From positions 62,001-126,000 of the forward strand of contig JACPFT010000010.1 in the NCBI GenBank assembly GCA_016182845.1: a stretch of DNA of 64,000 nucleotides, in the 5' to 3' direction. This stretch comes from Gammaproteobacteria bacterium (GTDB lineage Bacteria; Pseudomonadota; Gammaproteobacteria; Enterobacterales; Permianibacteraceae). The notes beneath the pieces are model-generated. The model was not told the DNA's origin and did not search any database. It was given only the letters and a program-made list of their open reading frames with translations. The translations under genes and the position numbers were made by a program. Position 1 is the stretch's first letter. Every line of letters begins with the position of its first letter. Shown piece after piece: positions 8,594 to 17,093 of the stretch.

Positions 8594-9066
8594 GCACAGA
8601 CCTGACCCAGGCCATGAGCGAGGCCCTGCGCCTGGCCATCGCCGGCGTGCAAAACGACAGCGGCGGCCCCTTCGGCGCCGTGGTGCTCAAGGACGGCCGC
8701 ATCATCGCCCAGGGCGAGAACCGCGTGACCTCCACCAACGACCCCACGGCCCACGCCGAGGTCATCGCCATCCGCGCCGCCTGTGCCGCCCTCGAGGATT
8801 TCAAACTGGCCGGCTGCATCCTGGTCAGTTCCTGTGAACCCTGCCCCATGTGCCTGGCCGCCGCCTACTGGGCGGGAGTGGATGCCCTGTACTACGCCGC
8901 CAGCCGCGAGGACGCGGCGGCCGCCGGCTTCGGCGATGCGGATTTCTATGGGGAGCTGGCCAAGCCTCCGGAAGCACGGCGCCTGCCCTGCCGGGTCCTG
9001 GCCCACTCGGAGGCCGCAGCGCCTTTCGCGACCTGGCGGGACAAGGCGGACAAGATTCCCTACTGA
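8590..9066 (+). CDS. Nucleoside/guanine deaminase of the CDA superfamily
   Basis: 158-residue zinc-dependent deaminase. The catalytic motif is HAEV (in DPTAHAEVIAIRAAC) and the second zinc motif is PCPMCLAA. The overall pattern (GGPFGAVVLKDGRII near the N-terminus, long C-terminal tail ending WRDKADKIPY) fits the Bacillus-type guanine deaminase better than tRNA adenosine deaminase TadA, which lacks the tail. It overlaps alkB by four bases. Substrate assignment is by similarity pattern only. Confidence 0.82.
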   Translation: MSTDLTQAMSEALRLAIAGVQNDSGGPFGAVVLKDGRIIAQGENRVTSTNDPTAHAEVIAIRAACAALEDFKLAGCILVSSCEPCPMCLAAAYWAGVDALYYAASREDAAAAGFGDADFYGELAKPPEARRLPCRVLAHSEAAAPFATWRDKADKIPY

Positions 9067-9142
9067 AGCGGCTTTGATCAGGGTTAAATCCAGGTCCGCG
9101 CCACACACTACAATGGCTTGACCATTCCCGGAGCCTCCCCCC

Positions 9143-9547
9143 ATGAACATCGCCACCTTCGACGACCTGCTCAAGGCCGCCGCCGATCAGCCCGAGCCCC
9201 AGCGCCTGCTCCTGGTCTTCGTGGCCGCCGGGCTGCCCAAGAACCACACCCAGGCCCAAAAGGACCGTTTCCAAGCCGGCCAGGGCGGCCTGCTGAACCC
9301 TGTGCTCTGCGTCGACAAGCTCCCGGCGGAAATCAAGGACTTCGAGGGTCTGGTGGCCGAATCCGCCCAGACCGGCCAGTCCTGGGACATGGTGTTCGTG
9401 GCCGCTCTGTCCGGCCGCGCCGGTATTCCCCCTAGCAGCGACGAGGCCGACCAGCCCCTGCGCATGATGGTCGGCGCGGTGCAGAACGGCCAATTCCAGC
9501 ACTACCTGGCCTTCAAGCGGACCGGCGAGCCCGTGGCCTTCCACTGA
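9143..9547 (+). CDS. Conserved protein of unknown function
   Basis: 134 residues, cytosolic by appearance (no signal peptide or membrane segment). From memory, similar proteins are sometimes labelled ribonucleotide reductase subunit alpha; nothing here supports that, since the protein is far too short and has no catalytic cysteines or radical-site motif. Conserved-looking blocks are the N-terminal FDDLLKAAADQPEPQRLLLVFV, which reads as two shorter parts FDDLLKAA and EPQRLLLVFV, and the middle LNPVLCVDKLPAEI and MVFVAALSG. A single gene with its own space on both sides. Confidence 0.65.
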   Translation: MNIATFDDLLKAAADQPEPQRLLLVFVAAGLPKNHTQAQKDRFQAGQGGLLNPVLCVDKLPAEIKDFEGLVAESAQTGQSWDMVFVAALSGRAGIPPSSDEADQPLRMMVGAVQNGQFQHYLAFKRTGEPVAFH

Positions 9548-9600
9548 TCGGGCTATACTGGCGGCTTTCCCCTAACAGTTTCGCCCGATAAGGACCCGCC

Positions 9601-10584
9601 ATGAGCTTTCTCGCCTGCCGCGTTTACGACGATGGCGCCCGCCTGGAATCCCTGGAACTCGCCGACTTGTGCCCCGGCAATGTGGTGATCCGCGCCGAGT
9701 ATTCGGGCATCAACTACAAGGACGCCCTGGCCGTCACCGGACGCGGCAAGATCCTGCGCCGCTTCCCCCTCAATGCCGGCATCGACGTGGCCGGCACGGT
9801 GGAGAGCTCGGACGATCCCCGCTACCGCGTGGGCGATGCCGTCCTGGTCAATGGCATGGGCTTAGGCGAGAACCACGACGGCGGCTTCGCCCAGACAGTG
9901 CGCGTGCCCGGCGACTGGATCGTCCCCCTGTCCGCCGGCCTGTCCAGCCTGGACGCCATGACCTTGGGCACCGCCGGCTTCACGGCCGCCCTGGCCGTGC
10001 AGCGCATGGAGGTCAATGGCCAGGTCCCGGCCATGGGCCCCATCGCCGTCACCGGCGCCAGCGGCGGCGTGGGTTCGGTGGCCGTGGCCCTGCTCGCCAA
10101 GCTGGGTTACGAAGTGATCGCCGTTTCGGGCCGCCCGGAGCACGGCGAGTATTTGCGCGCCCTGGGCGCGGCCCGGGTCCTGACCCCCGAACAGCTGGAG
10201 CTGGGCGGCCGGCCTCTGGAGTCGGTGAAATTCGGCGGCGTTGTCGACAATGTCGGTGGTAGCCTGCTCGCCGGCCTGCTGCGCCATGTCCAGCTCTGGG
10301 GCAATGTGGCCAGTATCGGCATGGCCGGCGGCCATGGCTACGAGGCCTCGGTCTTCCCCCATATCCTGCGCGGCGTCAGCCTCCTGGGGATCAGCTCCGC
10401 CAACTGCCCCATGCCCCTACGTACGGCCGTCTGGCAGCGCCTGGGCGCGGACTGGAAGCTGGACGGCCTCGCCGCCCTGCGCCAGCGCGTGCTGGGCCTG
10501 GACGAGATCATCGCCGCCTGCCCGGCCCTGCTGGACCGGCAGAGCCATGGCCGGCTGGTGGTGGACTGTCAGAAGGTCGCCTAA
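9601..10584 (+). CDS. YhdH/AcuI-family quinone oxidoreductase (acryloyl-CoA reductase-like)
   Basis: 327-residue medium-chain dehydrogenase/reductase without zinc ligands. NADPH-binding loop TGASGGVGSVAVALL (about residues 150-164), N-terminal SGINYKDALAVTGRGKI, and the GGVVDNVGG block are characteristic of the YhdH/YhfP/AcuI branch. AcuI enzymes reduce acryloyl-CoA to propionyl-CoA; YhdH has been proposed for the same reaction. The start at 9601 directly follows an AAGGA-like ribosome binding site. Monocistronic; a REP doublet follows the stop. Confidence 0.88.
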   Translation: MSFLACRVYDDGARLESLELADLCPGNVVIRAEYSGINYKDALAVTGRGKILRRFPLNAGIDVAGTVESSDDPRYRVGDAVLVNGMGLGENHDGGFAQTVRVPGDWIVPLSAGLSSLDAMTLGTAGFTAALAVQRMEVNGQVPAMGPIAVTGASGGVGSVAVALLAKLGYEVIAVSGRPEHGEYLRALGAARVLTPEQLELGGRPLESVKFGGVVDNVGGSLLAGLLRHVQLWGNVASIGMAGGHGYEASVFPHILRGVSLLGISSANCPMPLRTAVWQRLGADWKLDGLAALRQRVLGLDEIIAACPALLDRQSHGRLVVDCQKVA

Positions 10585-10590
10585 CCGCCC

Positions 10591-10658
10591 GTCCGGCTGA
10601 AGCCGGACCTACAAGGCAAGCCCTCGCGGCCTCCCCGTAGGTCCGGCTTCAGCCGGAC
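10591..10658. repeat. Paired REP element, GTAG-headed, copy 3 (opposite arrangement)
   Basis: GTCCGGCTGAAGCCGGAC plus CTAC (10591-10612), a 24-base spacer, then GTAG plus GTCCGGCTTCAGCCGGAC (10637-10658). Here the GTAG heads point toward each other across the spacer, the reverse of copies 1 and 2. It sits in the convergent gap between acuI-like and the nucleotidyltransferase gene. Confidence 0.82.
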
Positions 10659-10663
10659 AAGCC

Positions 10664-11731
10664 CTAGCCCGCCAAAAACGCCTTGCGCAGCAGATGCGGA
10701 ATCAGCAAGTGCACCGGCATGCGCAACCAGTGCCCGCGCACATAGAGCCCGAAGCGCGCCAGGCCATCGAAGCTCCGGCGCGCCAGGGGATGGGGCGGCC
10801 GCATGCCCCGGCCTATGGCGAAATCCATGAGCATCAGCTTGGCCGCGCCGGGCCGCGCCGCCGCCAGGGCCGGCCACAGCGCGTCCGGCAGCGGCGTGTC
10901 CCAGGCCTGGTGCGCATAGCGCAGGGCGTAGAACAGCGGCCGGGCCAGCTCCAGCTCGTAGGCCCGCGCCGCCAGGTCCGCGAAGAAACCCTCCTCGGCG
11001 CCGAAATGGCGCAGCAGCCGGTCGAGATCGTAGAGATCGCGCAGGCCCTTGTCCCATTCGCCCTCGTGGAACAAATGGCAGGCGCTATGGATCACCATGT
11101 CCCGTGGCGCCAGTATCTGAACTCCGCTCAAGCCCGGAACCGGCACCGCCTCGGCTCGCAGCTTGGCCGGATCCGGGTGGTAGCGGGCCGTGGGCGGCAG
11201 GATGCTGTGATGCACATCGAGCACGCTCTGGCGCTTCTGGTGCATCAGGGGCGGTAGCTCGTGCATCCACTCCCGGTAATAACGCTGGTCGTAGGCATCG
11301 TGGTAAGTGCCCAGCCAACCCTGCCAGTACAGGGCCTGCTCCACCTCCGCCAGGCGCGCCTCGGGCACCAGGATATCCACGTCGGCGAACAGCCGGCCCT
11401 TGGCCGGCGGCAGGCCCGCCACGGCATAGGCCGCGCCCTTGAGCAGCAGCACCGGGATCCCCAGGGGCGACAAGGCACGCACCAGCCGGCTCGTCTCCCA
11501 GCTCACGCCCCGGGCATTGGCTTCGGCCAGGACCCGGGCCGATTCCAGTTGGGCGCGCACCGGCTCCGGCAGAGCCTCCAACACGCCCGCCTCGCGCAAG
11601 CTAGCCTCCAGGCTGGCCACCAGGAGACTGCCCTGGGCCAGGCGCAGCACGCCGTCCCATCGACCCAGTGGATAATCGGCCGCCCGCTCGGGCTGCAGCA
11701 GGGCCAGGCGCAGATCCTGCCAGGCCCTCAT
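10664..11731 (-). CDS. Nucleotidyltransferase-family protein of the HPr-rel-A gene set
   Basis: 355 residues. A nucleotidyltransferase-fold core is visible: IPVLLLKGAAYAVAGL, then the metal-binding pattern GRLFADVDILVPEARL (D-x-D) at about residues 112-127, followed by a helical C-terminal region with CHLFHEGEWDKGLRDLYDLDRLL. This is the type often placed with HprK-like kinases and PqqD-like proteins in exosortase loci and in some lasso-peptide-like clusters. The start ATG overlaps the stop of the kinase gene by four bases, so it is the last of three coupled genes. Its nucleotide and target are unknown. Confidence 0.78.
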   Translation of the reverse strand: MRAWQDLRLALLQPERAADYPLGRWDGVLRLAQGSLLVASLEASLREAGVLEALPEPVRAQLESARVLAEANARGVSWETSRLVRALSPLGIPVLLLKGAAYAVAGLPPAKGRLFADVDILVPEARLAEVEQALYWQGWLGTYHDAYDQRYYREWMHELPPLMHQKRQSVLDVHHSILPPTARYHPDPAKLRAEAVPVPGLSGVQILAPRDMVIHSACHLFHEGEWDKGLRDLYDLDRLLRHFGAEEGFFADLAARAYELELARPLFYALRYAHQAWDTPLPDALWPALAAARPGAAKLMLMDFAIGRGMRPPHPLARRSFDGLARFGLYVRGHWLRMPVHLLIPHLLRKAFLAG

Positions 11732-12660
11732 GCCGCCGCCTCGGCCAGGCACTCGCCCGCCGCAAGGCGCTCGAACAGGCTCAGGGCCTCGTCCGTGTCG
11801 CTGTACTCGAAACGCCAGGCCGAGACTCGATCCAGTAGGCCGCAGAGGGTCTCGTAGCCGCGCCGGCCATGCAGGCTGTAATTGAAGGCTTGTTCCGCCA
11901 GTTCCAGGCCCACCGGCGCCGGCGGCAGGGCCTCGAGCCGGGTCACCGCGCCGGCCCGGTACTTGGGAAACACCACCCAGCCCGGCGGCGGGCACTCGCC
12001 CTGGCGCGCCACGCTGTCCGCCGGCGGCCGGCCGTGGGCCACCGTGCCCTTGAGCGTGTCGTGCACCACCTTGGTGAAGGGCACTTCCGGGGCCAGGGCC
12101 TGGATCACGCCGATGGAGGCATTCTTCAGGCTGACCGGTCGCGGCAGGGGCTGGATCAGGCAGTCCCAGGGACGGATCAGGGTCAGCTCGTCGGACAGCA
12201 GGCGCCAACCGCCGCGATAGCACAGGGCCGCGCAGAGCGTGCTCTTACCCGAACCGCTGATCCCCGGCAGCAAGAGCGCCCGGCCGTTCTTCTCCAAGAC
12301 GGCGGCGTGCAGGATGAGATAGCGGTTGGCATGCTGGCTGACGCACCAGTTCATGCCCCATTCCAGGAGGGCATGGGCCTGAACGCGCGGCAGGGGCAGG
12401 AAGGGCGGATGTTGATCGAAATAGAACTGCACCTGGGGCGAAACCCAGCGCCGCAGCCAGTTCGGCGCGGCGACGCGCACATGAAAGTCGGCATAACCCG
12501 GCTCGGCCAAGGGATAGTCCGCGTAAGCCAGGCGCAGACCGGCCCGAACCCGGGGCAGACACGAGCGGATGCGGAAGATGAAGGGGCCGGAACTCAGGAA
12601 TAGACCCTCGCCTTCCAGGCGAGTCGCCAGCTCCCCCTCGCTTAGCGAGCCCAAGTTCAT
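11728..12660 (-). CDS. HprK-related kinase (HPr-rel-A system)
   Basis: 310 residues with a P-loop GISGSGKS at residues 133-140 and the HprK-like LLSDELTLI segment shortly after, as in the C-terminal domain of HPr kinase/phosphorylase and in the serine kinases of lasso-peptide clusters. The N-terminal 110 residues are a separate domain of unknown role. Start at 12660 overlaps the PqqD-like gene by four bases (ATGA). The partner genes on both sides define the HPr-rel-A set known from PEP-CTERM/exosortase bacteria; phosphorylation of a peptide or protein is inferred, not shown. Confidence 0.85.
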   Translation of the reverse strand: MNLGSLSEGELATRLEGEGLFLSSGPFIFRIRSCLPRVRAGLRLAYADYPLAEPGYADFHVRVAAPNWLRRWVSPQVQFYFDQHPPFLPLPRVQAHALLEWGMNWCVSQHANRYLILHAAVLEKNGRALLLPGISGSGKSTLCAALCYRGGWRLLSDELTLIRPWDCLIQPLPRPVSLKNASIGVIQALAPEVPFTKVVHDTLKGTVAHGRPPADSVARQGECPPPGWVVFPKYRAGAVTRLEALPPAPVGLELAEQAFNYSLHGRRGYETLCGLLDRVSAWRFEYSDTDEALSLFERLAAGECLAEAAA

Positions 12661-12998
12661 GCCTCGGCCTCGCCGATCCGGTAATCCAAGAGGCCGAGGC
12701 CATAGAGATCGGAAAGCAGGGCATGCAGCTCGGTTTGGCCGAATTCCTCGGGCGGCAGCTCCAGGTGCTGGGCGACCCGCCGGCACAGCTCCGCCACCCT
12801 CAGCCCCGGGGCCTTCAGGCTGCTCAGGACGAAAAAGCGAAAGGCGTCGACCGCGTGGGTATCCCCAGACCCGGTATGAAACACCAGGAATAGATCATCG
12901 GTTTCCATGCCGGCTTGGGCGGCAGCCTCCGGCCAATGCCGGCCCAGAATTTCGCAACCGGGAGTGACGAACCAGACTTCATTGGGAGAAAAGGACAA
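12657..12998 (-). CDS. PqqD-family protein, HPr-rel-A system
   Basis: 113-residue small protein with the winged-helix pattern of PqqD-like RiPP recognition elements: a strand-rich N-terminus, FRFFVLSSL, then AELCRRVAQHLELPPEEF and a C-terminal helix LHALLSDLYGLGLLD. PqqD proteins hold a substrate peptide for a modifying enzyme. The start is TTG at 12996-12998; AAGGAG lies seven bases before it, and no ATG fits. It is the first of three genes joined by two four-base overlaps (PqqD-like, kinase, nucleotidyltransferase). Confidence 0.8.
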   Translation of the reverse strand: MSFSPNEVWFVTPGCEILGRHWPEAAAQAGMETDDLFLVFHTGSGDTHAVDAFRFFVLSSLKAPGLRVAELCRRVAQHLELPPEEFGQTELHALLSDLYGLGLLDYRIGEAEA

Positions 12999-13104
12999 GC
13001 ACCACTCCTTGGCCGCAGGGAAAACGCCGTCAACCGGCCCGTTCCAGCAAGGCTACGAGGCGGGCCGGGCTTTTGCAACCGCCCGGCGGCGCCCCCACAA
13101 AGCA

Positions 13105-13126
13105 AGACCCCCGCGCTGGCGGGGGT
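13105..13126 (-). terminator. Hairpin between the Tat-exported protein gene and the HPr-rel-A genes
   Basis: GACCCCCGC-GCTG-GCGGGGGTC, a perfect 9-bp GC stem followed on the minus strand by TTGCTTTG. The T-tract is interrupted, so partial read-through into the three downstream genes is plausible. Confidence 0.6.
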
Positions 13127-13152
13127 CGGGGGATTTGGCGGGAAACGAGAAC

Positions 13153-13740
13153 TCAGTGATAGGTGTTCTCGAAAAAGGCCTTGGCATCCTGCTCGTACAT
13201 CTGCTGCCCGGTCGAGGTCGTGTAATAGCCGATCGTGTTGATGGCATTCCAGATGGCGATGACTTCCGCGCCCTTGAGCGCGTAATCGGGGAAATTACTC
13301 GCCGAATTCAGCAAGCAGGCGATGGTATGGAAGGCGAAGCTGCCCGGCTTGTTCTGCAAGACCCACATCATGGTCTTGCCGTTGTAGTTGTACTTGCCCT
13401 TGTTGAAGACGTCGTGGAACTTCGTGCCCGTGGTTACCCCCGACAGGTAGGGCGTGGGCCAGTTGGTATGGGTCTTCCAATAGCCCGGGCTCAAGCCACC
13501 GCAGCCCTGGTTGCTCACGGGCTGGGATACATTGCCCGACATGAAGCCGGAGGCCGTGCAATAACGGCGCGTCGTGGCCATGACCGGGCGGCTGGCCAGA
13601 CTCATGACAATGGGAGAGGCGATCAGGGCGCCCTTCAAAAAACTGCGGCGCGCAGCCAGACGCAGGGCTTCCGCGTCAGAACACTGGGCCGGCGGGGAGG
13701 TGTCGTCGGGGGTGATATGCGGCTGCTGATTCTCGTCCAT
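13153..13740 (-). CDS. Tat-exported protein with an SPGYWKTH motif, unknown function
   Basis: 195 residues. A twin-arginine signal is evident: ARRSFLKG (RR at 31-32) then a hydrophobic stretch ending near PVMA (residue 55). The mature part opens with a cysteine pair (C61, C80) flanking a short loop and then GLSPGYWKTH (82-91) followed by NWPTPYLSG. No catalytic family was recognised. GAGGG five bases before the ATG supports the start. It is the first gene, on the same strand, ahead of the HPr-rel-A genes with a GC hairpin between, so it is a candidate substrate or partner of that kinase/PqqD set. This link is an inference from position. Confidence 0.7.
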   Translation of the reverse strand: MDENQQPHITPDDTSPPAQCSDAEALRLAARRSFLKGALIASPIVMSLASRPVMATTRRYCTASGFMSGNVSQPVSNQGCGGLSPGYWKTHTNWPTPYLSGVTTGTKFHDVFNKGKYNYNGKTMMWVLQNKPGSFAFHTIACLLNSASNFPDYALKGAEVIAIWNAINTIGYYTTSTGQQMYEQDAKAFFENTYH

Positions 13741-14268
13741 AATACCCTCGCTGGGAATCCTTTTAACGCTCCTGGGGCCGGACGGACCGGCTGAGTAAAT
13801 CATAACCAATCGCCAAGCATCGGTATAGCGCGGCACGGATTACTCGTTGTCCCCTCAAGCGAAGCACATTGTATACCAAGAACAATTTTTTCACAGAAAT
13901 CAGCGGCGTTAATGTGATTCATTGCCCTGATTTCCATTCAGCGAACGCCAGTCGTAAAAAACTCCGACACCCATAGCCCCAACAGGCCGACAGCCATGCA
14001 GGCGACCCGCGCCACACTCTCTCAGGGCGGCCTGGGCCCGGCGGGCGGTCCGTCCCTTGCGCTACCACTCAAGGATTTCCACGGCTGAGGCATCGCTCCG
14101 GGGTGGCTCGTTTACCCATGGCGGCAAATTCGGCGCCACGGAGCAGGAAAACGAATTTAAACATCGATCATTAATAAATATCAAGCCGCTATGGCCGCGC
14201 TCTATTAGTAAAACTTAGGGGTTGTGGCTGAGCCGTAAGTTTTTCTGACAGTCGCCCGCCGTCAAAAA
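13741..14268. other. Intergenic stretch of about 530 bases
   Basis: No gene seen. The minus strand has an extended -10 box (TGG before TATACA at 13870-13875), suitable for the Tat-protein gene with a leader of about 120 bases. Bases 14150-14250 are unusually AT-rich for this window (AATTTAAACATCGATC and neighbours) and contain no repeat shared with other gaps. Confidence 0.45.
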
Positions 14269-14294
14269 AAACGCCGGCATCCAGGCCGGCGTTT
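14269..14294 (-). terminator. Intrinsic terminator after fabB
   Basis: AAACGCCGGC-ATCCAG-GCCGGCGTTT stem; read on the minus strand it is followed by a run of eight T. It lies 19 bases past the fabB stop. Confidence 0.9.
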
Positions 14295-14312
14295 TCGAGT
14301 CCGCGACGGGGC

Positions 14313-15527
14313 TCAGCCCTTGTAGCGCTGGAACACCAGCGTGGCGTTGGTGCCGCCGAAGCCGAAGCTATTGGACATGATGGTGTCGAGCTTGGCTTCG
14401 CGGGTCTGGCGCACCACCGGCAGGCCTTCGGCCGCCGGGTCCAGTTCCTCGATATTGGCCGAGGCGGCGATGAAGCCCTGCTCCATCATCAGCAGGCTGT
14501 AAATGGCCTCGTGCACGCCGGCCGCGCCCAGGGAATGCCCGGACAGGGCCTTGGTGGACGAGAAGGGCGGCACCTTCTCGCCGAAGACCTCGCGCACCGC
14601 CTTGAGCTCGGCCAGATCGCCGACCGGCGTGGAAGTGCCGTGGGTGTTCAGATAATCGATGGGACCCTGCACCGTGGCTAGGGCCTGCTGCATGCAGCGC
14701 ACCGCGCCCTCGCCGCTGGGCGCCACCATGTCGTAGCCGTCGGAGGTGGCGCCATAGCCCACCAGTTCCGCGTAGATCTTGGCGCCGCGCGCCTTGGCGT
14801 GCTCCAGTTCTTCGAGGACCAGCATGCCCGAGCCGGCGGCGATGACGAAACCGTCACGCTTGGCGTCGTAGGTGCGCGAGGCCTTCTCCGGGGTGGCGTT
14901 GTACTCGGTGGACAGGGCGCCCATGGCGTCGAACATGCAGGTCAGGCCCCAGTGCAGCTCTTCGCCGCCGCCGGCGAAGACGATGTCCTGCTTGTTGAGC
15001 TGGATCTGCTCCATGCCGGCGCCTATGCAATGGGCCGAGGTGGCGCAGGCCGAGGAGATGGAGTAGTTGACGCCCTTGATCTCGAAGGGCGTGGCCAGAC
15101 AGGCCGAGACCGTGGAGTTCATGGTGCGCGGCACCATGTAGGGACCGACGCGGCGCACGCCCTTGGCGCGCAGGATGTCGGCAGTCTCGATCTGGTTGGC
15201 GCAGGAACCGCCACCGGAGCCGGCGATAAGGCCGGTACGCACATTGGACACCATCTCGGGCGAGAGGCCGGCATCGGCGATGGCGTCGCGCATGGCCACA
15301 TAGGCATAGCCGGCGGCGTCGCCCATGAAACGCTTGAGCTTGCGGTCGATCTGGGCTTCGAGATCGATCTCGGGCTTACCGGCGACATGGCTGCGAAAGC
15401 CCATGTCGGCCTGAGCCTGCTGGAAGCGGATGCCCGACTTGCCCTCGCGCAGAGACTCGCTCACGCTCGCCTTGTCATTGCCTAGGCAAGACACGATGCC
15501 CAAACCCGTCACTACCACCCGTCTCAT
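14313..15527 (-). CDS. fabB: 3-oxoacyl-ACP synthase I FabB
   Basis: 404-residue condensing enzyme that elongates acyl-ACPs and is needed for unsaturated fatty acids. The catalytic cysteine is in [10 protein letters not shown] (C161), the two histidines in NTHGTSTP and SGHSLGAAG. Length and motifs match FabB rather than FabF; the pairing with fabA 26 bases upstream on the same strand confirms the unsaturated fatty acid operon. It ends at a strong terminator. Confidence 0.96.
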   Translation of the reverse strand: MRRVVVTGLGIVSCLGNDKASVSESLREGKSGIRFQQAQADMGFRSHVAGKPEIDLEAQIDRKLKRFMGDAAGYAYVAMRDAIADAGLSPEMVSNVRTGLIAGSGGGSCANQIETADILRAKGVRRVGPYMVPRTMNSTVSACLATPFEIKGVNYSISSACATSAHCIGAGMEQIQLNKQDIVFAGGGEELHWGLTCMFDAMGALSTEYNATPEKASRTYDAKRDGFVIAAGSGMLVLEELEHAKARGAKIYAELVGYGATSDGYDMVAPSGEGAVRCMQQALATVQGPIDYLNTHGTSTPVGDLAELKAVREVFGEKVPPFSSTKALSGHSLGAAGVHEAIYSLLMMEQGFIAASANIEELDPAAEGLPVVRQTREAKLDTIMSNSFGFGGTNATLVFQRYKG

Positions 15528-15553
15528 GGCGAAAACCTCAGAAAAACCGTTGA

Positions 15554-16066
15554 TTAAAAAGAGTCAGTGGAGGTGAACAAGCCCACTTTCAAGTCGCTCG
15601 CGCTGTAAATCTCGCGATCGTCCACCAGCACGCGGCCATCGCCGATGCCCATGATCAGCTTGCGCTCGATGAGGCGCTTCACCGTGATTTCGTAGCGCAC
15701 CGTCTTGGCGGTGGGCAGGACCTGACCGAAGAACTTCACTTCGCCGACGCCGAGCGCCCGGCCCTTGCCAGGGTTGCCGCGCCAGCACAGGTAGAAACCC
15801 AGGAGCTGCCACATGGCGTCCAGGCCCAGGCAACCCGGCATCACCGGATCGCCGCGGAAATGGCAATCGAAGAACCAGAGGTCCGGCGTGATGTCCAGCT
15901 CGGCGATGATCTCGCCCTTACCATGGGCGCCGGCATCGGAGACGATGCGGGTCACGCGGTCCATCATCAGCATATTGGGCAGGGGCAGGCGGCCGTTTTC
16001 CGCACCAAACATCTCGCCGCGACCGCAGGCCAGCAATTCTTCGCGGGTAAAGCTATTCTGATTCAT
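15554..16066 (-). CDS. fabA: 3-hydroxydecanoyl-ACP dehydratase/isomerase FabA
   Basis: 170-residue hotdog-fold enzyme that dehydrates 3-hydroxydecanoyl-ACP and isomerises the trans-2 to the cis-3 product, the branch point to unsaturated fatty acids. Catalytic H69 and D83 are in [21 protein letters not shown], matching E. coli H70 and D84. The start at 16066 gives the family N-terminus ([15 protein letters not shown]); an in-frame ATG at 16078 would add four residues. First gene of fabAB. No FabR/FadR-type site was identified in the 298 bases up to the tmRNA. Confidence 0.96.
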   Translation of the reverse strand: MNQNSFTREELLACGRGEMFGAENGRLPLPNMLMMDRVTRIVSDAGAHGKGEIIAELDITPDLWFFDCHFRGDPVMPGCLGLDAMWQLLGFYLCWRGNPGKGRALGVGEVKFFGQVLPTAKTVRYEITVKRLIERKLIMGIGDGRVLVDDREIYSASDLKVGLFTSTDSF

Positions 16067-16364
16067 CAAGATTCCCATCGGATGACAGACCTGCGGACTG
16101 CCCGCAGGCCGCGCCGGGACTGGTCTACCGGCGAGGAGGTTGGCCGTCGAAACGGTGTTCGACCGGCGAAAGCGGCTCCGGATTATACGCGCCGCCGGGG
16201 CAAAGGCCCATCGAAAAGGGACTGGTAAGACCAATACGATCAAGCCCACTTGAAACTAATCACCCCGGGCCCCATCTAAGCTTTCGTGCGCTGGTGAAAC
16301 TCACCGAGTCTGTGCCATACTGCCCGTCTCTTGGCGGTGGGCTCATGGTCCGGCGCACAAGATT

Positions 16365-16719
16365 GGGGGCGACATGGCTTCGACGTGGATGCCAAACCCC
16401 GAGGTGCATGCCGAGGCGACAACAGGTCCTCGTTAATAATTTGTTGTAACTTTATAGTTGCCAACGACGACAACTACGCTCTAGCCGCTTAAGGCTGGAC
16501 CGTCGCCCCCGCGGTGCCTGTACCCGGGATCCCGACGGTAATATCTTACAGGATCGCACCAAAGTGGGCCCGACGCGGCGGTGCTAAAACCTACTGGGCT
16601 CGTGACTCAACAGCCTGTCCGCCGGCGGTTGGGAAGCTAAATCAAACGACGTGACTACGCATGTAGTACCAAAGGCAGAGGGTTTACGGACGCGGGTTCG
16701 ATCCCCGCCGCCTCCACCA
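16365..16719 (+). ncRNA. ssrA: Transfer-messenger RNA (tmRNA, SsrA)
   Basis: The 5' end GGGGGCGACATGG and the 3' end CGCCTCCACCA pair as a seven-base acceptor stem (one G-U). The T-arm reads GCGGGTTCGATCCCCGC, and CCA is encoded. Between them are the tag reading frame and pseudoknot-forming segments. It rescues stalled ribosomes with SmpB and marks nascent proteins for proteolysis. The length of 355 bases is normal. A terminator follows directly. Confidence 0.97.
16460..16492 (+). other. tmRNA proteolysis tag reading frame
   Basis: Resume codon GCC at 16460-16462; codons give ANDDNYALAA and a TAA stop. The ALAA end is the ClpXP degradation signal. E. coli has ANDENYALAA, so only one residue differs. 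Confidence 0.93.
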
Positions 16720-16724
16720 ACACT

Positions 16725-16756
16725 AAAAGGTCAACCAGCAATGGTTGGCCTTTTTT
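16725..16756 (+). terminator. Intrinsic terminator of the tmRNA gene
   Basis: AAAGGTCAACCA-GCAA-TGGTTGGCCTTT stem with one G-T pair, followed by further T residues. Confidence 0.85.
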
Positions 16757-16820
16757 CTTGCCTAAGTCCGCGTATTCATTGGGGTTCCTGCGAACGATTG
16801 CGGACTGCGAGGGCAGCTTC

Positions 16821-16961
16821 GGCGAACGGATCAGCGTGTTCGGCGATGCCAAGATGACCGCCGCCCTGCTGGACCGCCTCACCCACTACTGCGACATCCT
16901 GGAAACCGGCAACGACTCCTACCGCTTCAAGCAGCGCAAAAAGACCATGGAAACGACCTGA
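16821..16961 (+). pseudogene. IS21-family IstB remnant (C-terminal fragment)
   Basis: About 45 codons reading [19 protein letters not shown], then [16 protein letters not shown] and a stop at 16959-16961. This is the conserved C-terminus of the IstB/DnaC-like transposition helper (typically [22 protein letters not shown]...). The P-loop domain and the rest of the protein, and IstA, are absent. It begins about 65 bases after the tmRNA terminator, so the element was cut down to its right end. Confidence 0.82.
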
Positions 16962-16963
16962 GC

Positions 16964-17013
16964 CACTGGAAACTATTGGACGCTGTTACCTGGAAACTTT
17001 TGGGTGCTGATTG
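16964..17013. mobile_element. Probable right end of the IS21-family remnant: two tandem 25-bp repeats
   Basis: CACTGGAAACTATTGGACGC (from 16964) is repeated as CCTGGAAACTTTTGGGTGC (from 16989) with a 25-base period, directly after the istB stop. Tandem repeats at the ends are typical transposase-binding sites of IS21-type elements. The exact terminus was not determined. Confidence 0.6.
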
Positions 17014-17093
17014 ACGGGCGACCTTCTGCCGAAACTTCACACGGCCTCCCTTCGCCGGACCATTTCGACGCCCCCTCGCCGGCATCCTCTCGA

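Noticed and set aside
16365-16719. Separate tRNA gene at the tmRNA 3' end
   Set aside because: The acceptor and T-arm belong to the tmRNA; there is no anticodon arm.
16651-16882. Small open frames over the tmRNA 3' end
   Set aside because: They read through the tRNA-like domain (the [10 protein letters not shown]-type artefact) and its terminator.
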